The translations under genes and the position numbers were made by a program. From Kribbella steppae (GTDB lineage Bacteria > Actinomycetota > Actinomycetes > Propionibacteriales > Kribbellaceae), in the NCBI RefSeq assembly GCF_004342025.1, contig NZ_SLWN01000006.1:372001-436000 (forward strand): a DNA stretch of 64,000 nucleotides. Reading direction: 5' to 3'. Every line of letters starts with the position of its first letter. Position 1 is the first letter of the stretch. Below the pieces are notes generated by a model. It ran no database searches. It was not told where the DNA came from and saw only the letters and a program-made list of their open reading frames with translations. This document shows, in pieces, positions 1-7,863 of this stretch.

Positions 1-156
1 CGACCGCCACTCCTCGGCCGTGACGTCCTTCCAGCCGGGGATCCGGGTCCAGTCCGGCTCCACCAGCTCCACCCGCTGGTACGCGTACGGCTGGCCGGCG
101 AGGTCGTCGTCGCTGGGCTCCGGTACGGCCAGATCGGGGCTGATCAGGTCGGTCAC
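1..156 (-). CDS. kamA: L-lysine 2,3-aminomutase, N-terminal fragment
   Basis: Only the first 52 codons are present; the gene runs off the left edge. The reading frame starts at a GTG (154-156) preceded by GGAGGA about 5 nt upstream and carries an acidic stretch followed by EPDWTRIPGWKDVTAEEWRS, which resembles the N-terminus of radical-SAM/PLP lysine 2,3-aminomutases. The family converts L-lysine to β-lysine (3,6-diaminohexanoate). The catalytic CxxxCxxC motif lies outside the window, so the call rests on the N-terminal match and on context: the divergent operon encodes the next steps of β-lysine degradation. Alternatives are a related aminomutase or a regulator, but the neighbours make KamA much more likely. 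Confidence 0.75.
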   Translation of the reverse strand, partial: MTDLISPDLAVPEPSDDDLAGQPYAYQRVELVEPDWTRIPGWKDVTAEEWRS

Positions 157-297
157 GAGTCCTCCGGGGTCTTCAGGGGTGATGCGGTCTCATGTGAGGA
201 TAGCGATAGAACTTCCCTCAGATCCAACAGTACGCCGCAAGAATTCTCGTCTGAACACGATCTGAGTAGTATTTTGCCTGACTCAGAAGGAGGCCCC
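157..297. promoter_or_regulatory. Divergent promoter region kamA/kdd with inverted repeats
   Basis: This 141-bp gap must hold both promoters. It contains CTCAGATC (217-224) and its exact reverse complement GATCTGAG (259-266), the palindrome AGAATTCT (240-247) near the middle, and a further CTGAGT/ACTCAG pair (263-268 and 281-286). A -10-like TAGTAT lies at 267-272, with a short leader and AAGGAGG (287-293) in front of kdd. The symmetry suggests a shared regulator of lysine catabolism; which family is unknown. Confidence 0.45.
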
Positions 298-1341
298 GTG
301 TCGTCTAGCCCGGTAGGACTGCACCGCGTGATCGCCCCGTCCGGCGTGTTGCCGCAGGCGGCGGAGAGACTGGATGCGCGGGCCGAGATCTGGCCGGACG
401 AGGTCCGGATCGCGGTCGAGCGGCTCAACCTGGACGCCGCGTCCTACCGCCAGCTCGCCGAGGCGCACGGCGGGGACGGTACGGCGGTCCGCCAAGCCGT
501 CCTCGACATCGTCCAGGCGCGCGGCAAGATGCAGAACCCGGTCACCGGGTCCGGCGGCATGCTCGTCGGTGTGGTCGACGAGGTCGGCCCGGAGTCGCCG
601 CTCGGTGTCGCGCCGGGTGATCGCGTGGCGACGCTGGTCTCTCTCACGCTCACGCCGCTGCAGATCACCGACGGCCTCGCCGATTGGGACGGCAAGAGTG
701 AGCAGGTGCCGGCGCAAGGCCACGCGATCCTGTTCGCCCGGTCGATCGTGGCGAAGCTGCCGGACGACCTGAAGCCGGAGCTGTCGCTGGCCGTCATGGA
801 CGTGTGCGGCGCACCCGCGCTGACCGCTCGCGTGGTCCGCGAGTATGTCGACAAAGGCACAAAACCTGTCGTGTCAGTAATTGGCGGCGCAGGTAAAAGC
901 GGGTCGCTGTCACTGGCTGCCGCCCGGCACGCCGGCGCCGCCCGGACCATCGGGATCGTGCCGGTGCAGGCCGAGGTCGACCGCCTCGAAGCTGCTGGCC
1001 TGGCGGATACTGTCGCGCTGGCCGATGCCCGTGATCCGGTGGCTCTGGCCGAGGCGGTCGAGCAGGCTGGGGGACCGGCGGACATCACGGTCGTGTGCGT
1101 CGACGTACCGGGGTGCGAGCATGGCGCCGTCCTCGCGACCGCTGCCGGCGGCACGGTGATCTTCTTCTCGATGGCGACGTCGTTCTCGGCCGCAGCACTC
1201 GGTGCGGAAGGGCTGGCCGCGGACGTGACCATGCTGGTCGGCAACGGGTATGTGCCCGGGCATGCGGACTATGCGATGCAGCTGTTGCGCAACGAGTCGG
1301 GTGTCCGCGGACTGTTCGAGAGCAGGCTGGCGGAGGATTGA
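298..1341 (+). CDS. kdd: L-erythro-3,5-diaminohexanoate dehydrogenase
   Basis: 347 residues. Kdd oxidatively deaminates 3,5-diaminohexanoate with NAD to 3-oxo-5-aminohexanoate, the step after lysine 5,6-aminomutase. The sequence shows the family-type N-terminal region (HRVIAPSGVLPQAAERLD) and a Rossmann nucleotide-binding loop VSVIGGAGKSG around residues 193-203. I chose GTG 298 because AAGGAGG ends 4 nt before it; a TTG at 274 would put eight residues in front and lacks a good ribosome site. It is the first gene of an operon in which amidohydrolase, kamD, kamE and kal follow with minimal gaps. The gene order is the main support, together with overall similarity to the Kdd family, which has few other members. 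Confidence 0.85.
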   Translation: MSSSPVGLHRVIAPSGVLPQAAERLDARAEIWPDEVRIAVERLNLDAASYRQLAEAHGGDGTAVRQAVLDIVQARGKMQNPVTGSGGMLVGVVDEVGPESPLGVAPGDRVATLVSLTLTPLQITDGLADWDGKSEQVPAQGHAILFARSIVAKLPDDLKPELSLAVMDVCGAPALTARVVREYVDKGTKPVVSVIGGAGKSGSLSLAAARHAGAARTIGIVPVQAEVDRLEAAGLADTVALADARDPVALAEAVEQAGGPADITVVCVDVPGCEHGAVLATAAGGTVIFFSMATSFSAAALGAEGLAADVTMLVGNGYVPGHADYAMQLLRNESGVRGLFESRLAED

Positions 1342-1344
1342 GCC

Positions 1345-2934
1345 GTGCGCACACTTCTGACGAACGGTTCCGTCTACTCTCCCGCCGACCCGCACGCGAC
1401 CGCGATCGCGTTCGACGACGGTGTGGTCACCTGGCTCGGTGACGACACCGGCGCTGCGTCGTACGCCGATGGCGCGGACGAGGTGGTCGATCTCGGCGGC
1501 AAGCTGGTCACGCCGGCCTTCGTCGACGCCCACGTCCACACCGCGCAGACCGGCGCGCTGCTGACCGGGCTCGACCTCGCCGGTACGACGTCGCTGACCG
1601 AGGCGCTCGACAAGCTCTCGGCGTTCGCGGTGCAGCTGCCGGCTGACGCGGTGATCGACGGCGCCGGCTGGGACGAGACGAAGTGGCCGGAGGGTCGCCC
1701 GCCGACCGCGGACGAGCTGGATCATGCCGGGGGTGGCCGCAGGGTGTACCTGTCCCGTGTCGACGGGCACTCAGGAGTGATCAGTTCGGCTCTGGTGCCG
1801 GCGGCGCAGGGTGACGGCTACGACCCGAGCGGACGCGTGGAGCGGGATGCGCACCACGCCGTCCGTGACGCCCTCAGCGAGCTGATCGGGCCGGAACAGC
1901 GGCGTGCCGATGTGAAAGCGGCTCTGCAGGTGATGGCGTCGCGCGGCATCGGGGCGTTCCACGAGATGGCGGCGCCGCACATCGGACCGCTCTGGGAGCT
2001 TCCGATCGTGCGGGAGATGGCCGAGGAGCTTGGCCTGGCGGCGACGCTGTACTGGGGTCAGCCGGGCGTCTTCGAGCACGTCGAGACCTACGGGCTGGCC
2101 GGCCTCGCCGGTGACCTGAACGCGGACGGTGCGTTGGGATCGCGTACGGCGGCTCTGCGGGAGGCGTACGCCGATCGCACGGACCACCGTGGCCATGCGT
2201 ACCTGACGGCCGAGGAGATCGCCGAGCACGTCATCGCGTGTACCGAGCGGAACGTCCAGGCGGGCTTCCACTGCATCGGCGACCAGGCGCTCGACAACAT
2301 CACGCGCGGCTTCGAACTGGCCGCCGAGAAGGTCGGCATCCAGGCGCTCGTCGCCGCGCGGCACCGGCTTGAGCACGTCGAGATGCCCACCGAGGAAGCG
2401 ATCGCGACGCTGGCCCGCTGCGGGGTTGTCGCCAGCGTCCAGCCGATTTTCGACGCGCTCTGGGGCGGCGCGGACGGCATGTACGCCGAGCGTGTCGGCG
2501 ACCGGTGGCAGGGCATGAACCCGTTCGGTTCGCTGGCCCGTGCGGGCGTCGTGCTGGCGTTCGGTTCGGACTCGCCGGTGACCGAGCTCGGCGGCTGGGA
2601 GGCCGTGCGGGCGGCCGCGTTCCATCACGAGCAGGGCGAGCGGATCACCGTGCGCGCCGCGTTCCAGGCGCACACCCGAGGTGGCTGGCGAGCGGCCGGG
2701 ATCGACGACGCCGGTGTCCTCGCTCCGGGTACGGCGGCGACGTACGCGATCTGGCAGAGCGATGCCGACCTCGTCGTACAGACGCCGGACTCGCGGGTCG
2801 CGGCGTGGTCGACGGATCCATGCGCCGGGGTTCCGGTGCTGCCGGATCTCAGCGACAACGCGCCGGTGCCCACTTGTCAGCGGACCGCCGTTGGCGGCCG
2901 CGTTGTGTATGAATCAGAGGGATGGTCGCAGTGA
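1345..2934 (+). CDS. YtcJ-like amidohydrolase in the lysine operon
   Basis: 529 residues, composite-domain metal-dependent hydrolase. Visible metal motifs are VDAHVH (H63, H65), GFHCIGDQ (H309), RLEHVEM (H344) and FGSDSPV (D409), which is the normal layout of the YtcJ/amidohydrolase-3 group. No signal peptide is apparent, so it acts in the cytoplasm. GTG 1345 follows GGAGG by 8 nt and lies 3 nt after kdd. Its end overlaps kamD by 13 bp, so it is translationally tied to the aminomutase. The classical lysine-fermentation pathway has no amidohydrolase step. It may deacylate an N-acylated lysine or β-lysine, or open a lactam formed from an amino-acid intermediate; both are inference. Confidence 0.8.
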   Translation: MRTLLTNGSVYSPADPHATAIAFDDGVVTWLGDDTGAASYADGADEVVDLGGKLVTPAFVDAHVHTAQTGALLTGLDLAGTTSLTEALDKLSAFAVQLPADAVIDGAGWDETKWPEGRPPTADELDHAGGGRRVYLSRVDGHSGVISSALVPAAQGDGYDPSGRVERDAHHAVRDALSELIGPEQRRADVKAALQVMASRGIGAFHEMAAPHIGPLWELPIVREMAEELGLAATLYWGQPGVFEHVETYGLAGLAGDLNADGALGSRTAALREAYADRTDHRGHAYLTAEEIAEHVIACTERNVQAGFHCIGDQALDNITRGFELAAEKVGIQALVAARHRLEHVEMPTEEAIATLARCGVVASVQPIFDALWGGADGMYAERVGDRWQGMNPFGSLARAGVVLAFGSDSPVTELGGWEAVRAAAFHHEQGERITVRAAFQAHTRGGWRAAGIDDAGVLAPGTAATYAIWQSDADLVVQTPDSRVAAWSTDPCAGVPVLPDLSDNAPVPTCQRTAVGGRVVYESEGWSQ

Positions 2935-4499
2935 CGCGTGCGGTGAAGAAGCTTGACCTTGATCCGGTCACTGTGCGGAAGGCGCGGAGCCTGGCGCGCA
3001 AGGCCGGGCGGCCGATCGTCAACCTGGCGCGGCAGCACACGACGGTGTCGGTCGAGCGCGCGGTACTGCGGTTGGCCGGACTGACCGGCGCGGACAGTGA
3101 GGGCATTCCGTGGGTGAACCGGCTCGCGGACACGGTCCGTGCGGATGTCGGGCTGGAGCACGGACTCGCTCTGCCGGTGTGGGATGCGCTGGTGCGGGGC
3201 GAGGCCGAGGATCTCGGTGTCCTGGCGCAGAAGGCTGCGTCGGGGTCGGTGACGTTCCGGTTGCCTGAAGGGCGGGACGCCGTACGGGCGCGGGCTGCGT
3301 CGCGGAAGGCGGCGGCGGCCGGGATGAAGCGGATCGACGGGCGACGGCGTGAGCGGGACCGGCTGATCAAGCGGCACGGTGAGCCGGAGCAGCGGCCGTG
3401 GATCTACCTGATCGTTGCCACCGGCGACATCTACGAGGACATCCCGCAGGCGCAGGCGGCGGCGCGGGAGGGCGCGGACATCATCGCGGTGATCCGGTCG
3501 ACCGGGCAGTCGCTGCTCGACTACGTGCCGGAGGGTGCGACCCGGGAAGGGTTCGCGGGGACCTACGCGACACAGGAGAACTTCCGGCTGATGCGGGCGG
3601 CGCTGGACGAGTCGTCGCGCGAGCTGGGTCGCTACGTCCGGCTGACGAACTACGCATCCGGGTTGTGTATGCCGGAGATCGCGACGCTGGCCGGGCTCGA
3701 GCGGCTGGACATGATGCTGAACGACTCGATGTACGGAATCCTGTTCCGCGACATCAACCCGATCCGCACCTTCGTCGATCAGCGGTTCAGCCGGCAGATC
3801 CACGCCCGTGCCGGGATCATCATCAACACCGGCGAGGACAACTACCTGACCACCGCGGACGCGGTCGAGGCCGCGCACACGGTGACGGTGTCGCAGTTGC
3901 TGAACGAGTACTTCGCCAAGGAGGCCGGGCTCGAGGACTGGCAGCTCGGCCTCGGGCACGCGTTCGAGATCAACCCGGACCTGCCCGACTCGTTCCGGAT
4001 GGAGCTGGCGCACGCGATGCTGGCCCGGCAACTGTTCCCCGAGGCGCCGCTGAAGTGGATGCCGCCGACCCGGCACATGACCGGCGACGTGTTCCGCGGC
4101 TACCTGCTGGACGGATTCTTCAACCTGGTCGGCGCGATGACCGGCCAGGGCATCCTGCTGGTCGGCATGATGACCGAGGCCGTGGTGACGCCGTGGATCT
4201 CCGACCGCGACCTGGCCCTGCAGAACGTCCGCTACGTTTTAGGTGCTGCAGGCAACCTTCACGAGGACTTCCGGCCGGCCCCGGACGGATTCATCGCCCA
4301 GCGCGCCCGGCAGGTGCTGGGGGAGTCGGTCGAGCTGCTCGAGGAGATCGTCGACGACGGTCTGCTGAACGCGATCGGCGACGGAACCTTCGGCCTGATG
4401 AAGCGCCCCCAGGACGCCGGCCGCGGCCTCGACGGCGTGGCTCGTAGGTCCTCCGAGTACTACAACCCGGCGACAGAGCTGCTCGAGGAGGCACAGTGA
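2922..4499 (+). CDS. kamD: Lysine 5,6-aminomutase, alpha subunit
   Basis: 525 residues, close to the usual ~520 of the large subunit. With KamE it forms an adenosylcobalamin- and PLP-dependent enzyme that moves the terminal amino group of β-D-lysine or L-lysine to C5. The TIM-barrel region is well conserved, for example LTNYASGLCMPEIATLAG (around residues 240-257), MLNDSMYGILFRDINPIRTF and MMTEAVVTPWISDRDLALQN. Start ATG 2922 lies inside the amidohydrolase gene and the stop overlaps kamE by 4 bp, so subunits should be made in equal amounts. D-ornithine 4,5-aminomutase is the nearest alternative, but Kdd and Kal in the same operon favour lysine. Confidence 0.92.
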   Translation: MVAVTRAVKKLDLDPVTVRKARSLARKAGRPIVNLARQHTTVSVERAVLRLAGLTGADSEGIPWVNRLADTVRADVGLEHGLALPVWDALVRGEAEDLGVLAQKAASGSVTFRLPEGRDAVRARAASRKAAAAGMKRIDGRRRERDRLIKRHGEPEQRPWIYLIVATGDIYEDIPQAQAAAREGADIIAVIRSTGQSLLDYVPEGATREGFAGTYATQENFRLMRAALDESSRELGRYVRLTNYASGLCMPEIATLAGLERLDMMLNDSMYGILFRDINPIRTFVDQRFSRQIHARAGIIINTGEDNYLTTADAVEAAHTVTVSQLLNEYFAKEAGLEDWQLGLGHAFEINPDLPDSFRMELAHAMLARQLFPEAPLKWMPPTRHMTGDVFRGYLLDGFFNLVGAMTGQGILLVGMMTEAVVTPWISDRDLALQNVRYVLGAAGNLHEDFRPAPDGFIAQRARQVLGESVELLEEIVDDGLLNAIGDGTFGLMKRPQDAGRGLDGVARRSSEYYNPATELLEEAQ

Positions 4500-5257
4500 G
4501 CATCATCAGGCCGTACGGCGACACGACCGGTGACGGCATGGTGCAGCTGTCGTTCACGCTGCCGATCCCGCACGACAAGCGGGCCGAGGGTGCCGCCGCA
4601 CAACTCGCGAACAAGATGGGCATGGATCCGGCGCTGGTCGTCCACTCCAAGCCGATCGGACCCGACTTCACCTTCTTCGTGGTCTACGGGCCGGTGAACC
4701 ACCTGGTTGACACCAGCAAGGTCGAGGTGATCGAGCGCGACTACCCGCTGCTGTCGCCGAAAGAGGTCAACCTCGCGATCCGCAAGACGCTCCGCCGCCG
4801 GCTGACCATCGTCGGCGCGTGTATCGGCACAGACGCGCACACGGTCGGTATCGACGCGATCATGAACATCAAGGGGTTCGCGGGGGAGAAGGGCCTGGAG
4901 TACTACCGCGAGCTGAAGGTGGTGAACCTGGGCGCGCAGGTCGCCGTACCGGAGCTGGTCCGGCGGGCCAAGGTGGAGAAGGCGGACGCGATCCTGGTGT
5001 CGCAGGTGGTCACCCAGCGGGAGGCGCATGTGCTGAACACCAAGGAGATGTCGGCCGCGTTCCGGGAGGCGTACGCCGAGGACGCGCGGCCGATTCTGGT
5101 TGCCGGCGGCCCCCGTTTCACCGAGCAGATGGCCGGTGAGCTCGGTGTGGACCGGGTGTTCGGCCGGGGAACCACACCTGGCGAGGTGGCCAGCTACCTG
5201 GTCGACGCACTCGTCACCAGACGCAAGCACAGCACGCCGAGCAAGAGGAGCGCATAG
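4496..5257 (+). CDS. kamE: Lysine 5,6-aminomutase, beta (B12-binding) subunit
   Basis: 253 residues. The cobalamin-binding signature DxHxxG is present as D113-A-H115-T-V-G118, so H115 should be the lower cobalt ligand. K126, eleven residues after that histidine, has the same spacing as the PLP-binding lysine in clostridial KamE (H133/K144), which supports an active enzyme. Residues about 10-75 form the dimerisation region and the C-terminal half is a Rossmann-like B12 domain ending in ILVAGGPRFTEQMAGELGVD. GTG 4496 overlaps the kamD stop and has GAGGAGG at 4485-4491. No cobalamin riboswitch is visible in the operon. Confidence 0.92.
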   Translation: MSIIRPYGDTTGDGMVQLSFTLPIPHDKRAEGAAAQLANKMGMDPALVVHSKPIGPDFTFFVVYGPVNHLVDTSKVEVIERDYPLLSPKEVNLAIRKTLRRRLTIVGACIGTDAHTVGIDAIMNIKGFAGEKGLEYYRELKVVNLGAQVAVPELVRRAKVEKADAILVSQVVTQREAHVLNTKEMSAAFREAYAEDARPILVAGGPRFTEQMAGELGVDRVFGRGTTPGEVASYLVDALVTRRKHSTPSKRSA

Positions 5258-5647
5258 GTGTCAAAGGCAACTATCGGCCTGTCCGTGACGCATCGGCGCT
5301 ATGTGCCGTACAGCCATGCGCACTACGCCGGGAACCTGGTCGACGGTGCCTACGTCCTCGGACTGTTCGGCGACGTCGCGACCGAGGTGTGCATCCAGGC
5401 CGACGGCGACGAAGGGCTGTTCGCTTCGTACTCCGACGTGCAGTTCCTGCAGCCGTTGCGGGCCGGTGACGTGGTGGAGGTGACGGCAACGATCACCCGG
5501 GTCGGCAACCGCAGCCGGGAGCTCGATTTCAGTGCGTCCGTCGTCTGCCGGGGCCGGCCGGAGGTGTCCGCGTCGGCCGCCGAGGTGCTGGCCGAGCCGC
5601 TTGTGATCACACGCGCAACCGGGACGGTCGTCGTACCGGTTGGGTGA
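5258..5647 (+). CDS. kal: 3-aminobutyryl-CoA ammonia-lyase
   Basis: 129 residues, hot-dog-fold enzyme that removes ammonia from L-3-aminobutyryl-CoA to give crotonyl-CoA, the last amino-group step of β-lysine degradation. The family motif HYAGNLVDGAYVLGLFGDVA is at residues 22-41. It starts at GTG 5258 immediately after the kamE stop, with GAGGAG upstream, and closes the operon. The thiolase-like 3-keto-5-aminohexanoate cleavage enzyme that would supply its substrate is not in the window and may lie beyond kamA. A generic MaoC/thioesterase-like hot-dog protein is the alternative, but size and position fit Kal. Confidence 0.88.
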   Translation: MSKATIGLSVTHRRYVPYSHAHYAGNLVDGAYVLGLFGDVATEVCIQADGDEGLFASYSDVQFLQPLRAGDVVEVTATITRVGNRSRELDFSASVVCRGRPEVSASAAEVLAEPLVITRATGTVVVPVG

Positions 5648-6237
5648 CGAATCGTTGCCGTGGGTAACGATCACGTGGAGTGCCGAGACGGCTCTGTAAC
5701 GTGACGCCGGTGAGTCATCCTCGTTTTTCCAGGTAGCGCAAGGCGAAAGTGTTACAACGGCCTCAAGGAGCCGGTGGAGAGGTTGACACGGTCGCCGTCA
5801 GCGAGCATCGTTTTGGGAGTCGTCATATCCCGTTTTATCAACGGTCACACGAAGTTCGGCCACCGGATGATCCCGCGACGCTGACCAGGCCAGTGCCAGG
5901 CCTGAGTCGACGGGGGCTGAGATCGCCGGTGGTTAGCCCCCCGCGGGGCAGAGGTGGAAGAGGCTCGGCGCCCAGTAGACAACAGCCGTACGGTTCGCAG
6001 CCAGTGGATCGACGGTTGGTCCGAAGGGTCGCCGAGCCTCTTTCCTTTGCTCCCCTTCCTGCTGGTCTGCTGCGGGCCGTTATCTGAGGGTCGGTCAGTT
6101 CTTCGCGCTCTGCTGATACTCCTTCACTTTCCGCAATCGCTGCCCAATGGCTACTGACCGGATACATTTGCGGGTGCGGGACGTTGTACGGTCGTGCGAC
6201 CGGCGTCCGCCGGGACAGTGAGGACAAGGGGTACCGC
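5648..6237. other. 590-bp gap with stem-loops; possible non-coding RNA locus
   Basis: No convincing gene. The few open frames here (for example 5749-6087 on +) are arginine- and proline-rich without a recognisable fold or ribosome site. Structural signals are strong: GGGGGCT (5912-5918) pairs with AGCCCCC (5935-5941); AAGAGGCTCGGCG (5958-5970) pairs perfectly with CGCCGAGCCTCTT (6030-6042), which runs into TTTCCTTT; CGGTCAGT (6091-6098 region) pairs with ACTGACCG about 55 nt later. A TTGACA hexamer sits at 5783-5788. I do not recognise 6C, 6S/Ms1, RNase P, tmRNA, SRP or a known riboswitch. It could be a small RNA or a long leader of lnt. Confidence 0.4.
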
Positions 6238-7803
6238 GTGGACCGGTTGAAGGCTCTGGGACGCGTCCTGCCGAGGGTCGTCGTGGCGGTGGCCGCGGGT
6301 GCCATGCTCGGCTTCGCCTTCGAACCGCACGACCACCCGTGGCTGACCATCCTCGCCATCCCACTCTTCCTGGCCGCGCTGAACGGCGCCTCGGCCAAGG
6401 GCGGATTCCTGATCGGTGCCGGGTTCGGCATCACCTACTACCTCGTCCTGGTGCCGTGGCTGAGCATCATCGGCGGCGACGCGGCGATCGCGCTGGCGAT
6501 CCTGGAGGGCCTCTTCTACGCGGTCTTCGGGGCGTTCGCCACGCAGGTGCTCAAGCTGAAGCTGTGGCCGCTGTGGATCGCCTGTCTGTGGGTGGCGACC
6601 GAGTTCGCGGCCGCGTCGATCCCGTTCGGCGGGTTCCCGTGGGGCCGACTGGCGTGGGCTTTCGCCGATTCGCCGCTGGGCAAGCTGGCGTCGCTGGTCG
6701 GCAACCCCGGACTCAGCTTCGCGATCGCGTTGCTCGGGGTCCTCGTGTACGCCGTCCTGCGGCCGAAGAGCGCTCTCAAGCTTCGGGTCGTCGCACTGGT
6801 CGCCGGAGTGGCGATCGTCGGCGGCAGCGCGCTGATCAATCTGTCGACCGAGGGTGACGGCAAGGTCGTGAAGGCCGCGATGGTGCAGGGCAACGTGCCC
6901 GGCAAGGGGCTGGAGTTCCTCGGCCGCGCCCGGACCGTGACCCGCAACCACCTGAACGCGACCCTCGACCTGCAGAAGCGGGTCCAGGAGGGGTCCGAGG
7001 ACAAGCCGGACATCGTCATCTGGCCGGAGAACTCGACCGACATCGACCCGTACAAGGACGCCGAGACCCGGGCTGACATCGAGCAGGCGGTCAAGGCCGT
7101 CGACGTACCGATCCTGGTCGGTGCCGTCACCGAGGGGCCCGGGCCGGACGAGCGGCAGACCACCGGCATCGTGTGGGACCCGGTCACCGGCCCCGGTCAG
7201 CGGTATGCGAAGCGGCACCCGGTGCCGTTCGGTGAGTACATCCCGTTCCGCGATCAGCTGCTGCCCTATATCAAGCGGCTCGAGATGATCGGCCGGCAGA
7301 CCGCGCCCGGCACGGTCCCTGGCGTGATGCCGATCCGCGGTGTCACCTATGGCGACGTGATCTGCTTCGAGTTGGCGTACGACAACGTGATCCAGGACGT
7401 GATGAAGGGCGGCGCCCAGGTCCTGGTCGTGCAGACGAACAACGCGACGTACGGCGGCACCGGGCAGCCCGAGCAGCAGTTCGCGATCACCCGGATGCGC
7501 GCGATCGAGACCGGCCGGACCGTGCTGATCGCGTCCACCAGCGGCATCTCCGGCGTGATCCAGCCGGACGGCACCGTCGAGCACAAGTCGTCACAGTTCG
7601 TGCCGGACGTGTATGTCGCCTCGGTTCCGGTCCGCGATACCCATACGCTGGCCACCACACTCGGCGGCTGGCCGCAGTGGATCTTGTCCGGCCTGGGGAT
7701 CCTGGGAGTGGTCCTCGCGTTGGTGGCTCGCCGTAGGCGGGCGACCGGCGGACCGGAGACCCCGCCGGCACCCACCCGCAGCCGCGAAAAGATCCCGGCC
7801 TGA
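6238..7803 (+). CDS. lnt: Apolipoprotein N-acyltransferase
   Basis: 521 residues. Lnt transfers an acyl chain to the N-terminal cysteine of diacylated lipoproteins at the outer face of the membrane. The N-terminal ~200 residues contain several hydrophobic membrane segments, followed by a nitrilase domain with the catalytic triad visible as E264 (WPENS), K325 (RYAKRHPVPFGEY) and C376 (VICFE), and a last membrane segment near residues 470-490. I chose GTG 6238 with AAGGGG six nt upstream; a TTG at 6184 adds an unlikely charged extension. ppm1 follows 60 bp later. In Mycobacterium tuberculosis the two activities are fused, and here they are separate genes, as in Streptomyces. Confidence 0.92.
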   Translation: MDRLKALGRVLPRVVVAVAAGAMLGFAFEPHDHPWLTILAIPLFLAALNGASAKGGFLIGAGFGITYYLVLVPWLSIIGGDAAIALAILEGLFYAVFGAFATQVLKLKLWPLWIACLWVATEFAAASIPFGGFPWGRLAWAFADSPLGKLASLVGNPGLSFAIALLGVLVYAVLRPKSALKLRVVALVAGVAIVGGSALINLSTEGDGKVVKAAMVQGNVPGKGLEFLGRARTVTRNHLNATLDLQKRVQEGSEDKPDIVIWPENSTDIDPYKDAETRADIEQAVKAVDVPILVGAVTEGPGPDERQTTGIVWDPVTGPGQRYAKRHPVPFGEYIPFRDQLLPYIKRLEMIGRQTAPGTVPGVMPIRGVTYGDVICFELAYDNVIQDVMKGGAQVLVVQTNNATYGGTGQPEQQFAITRMRAIETGRTVLIASTSGISGVIQPDGTVEHKSSQFVPDVYVASVPVRDTHTLATTLGGWPQWILSGLGILGVVLALVARRRRATGGPETPPAPTRSREKIPA

Positions 7804-7863
7804 CCCCTCAGGCCGGTCGGACCCGGTGACAATGCCGTCACCGGAGGCAGGAGCAGTTCTAGC

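Noticed and set aside
4400..5700. Cobalamin riboswitch for the B12-dependent kam genes
   Set aside because: Genes overlap or abut and no B12-box-like sequence was found around the operon or in the 157-297 promoter region.
5749..6087. 112-codon open frame in the gap before lnt
   Set aside because: Arg/Pro-rich, no ribosome site, no recognisable motif, and it crosses strong stem-loops; more likely non-coding.
6151..7584. 477-codon minus-strand frame opposite lnt
   Set aside because: Low-complexity Arg/Asp/His composition; lnt on the plus strand has the full catalytic triad.
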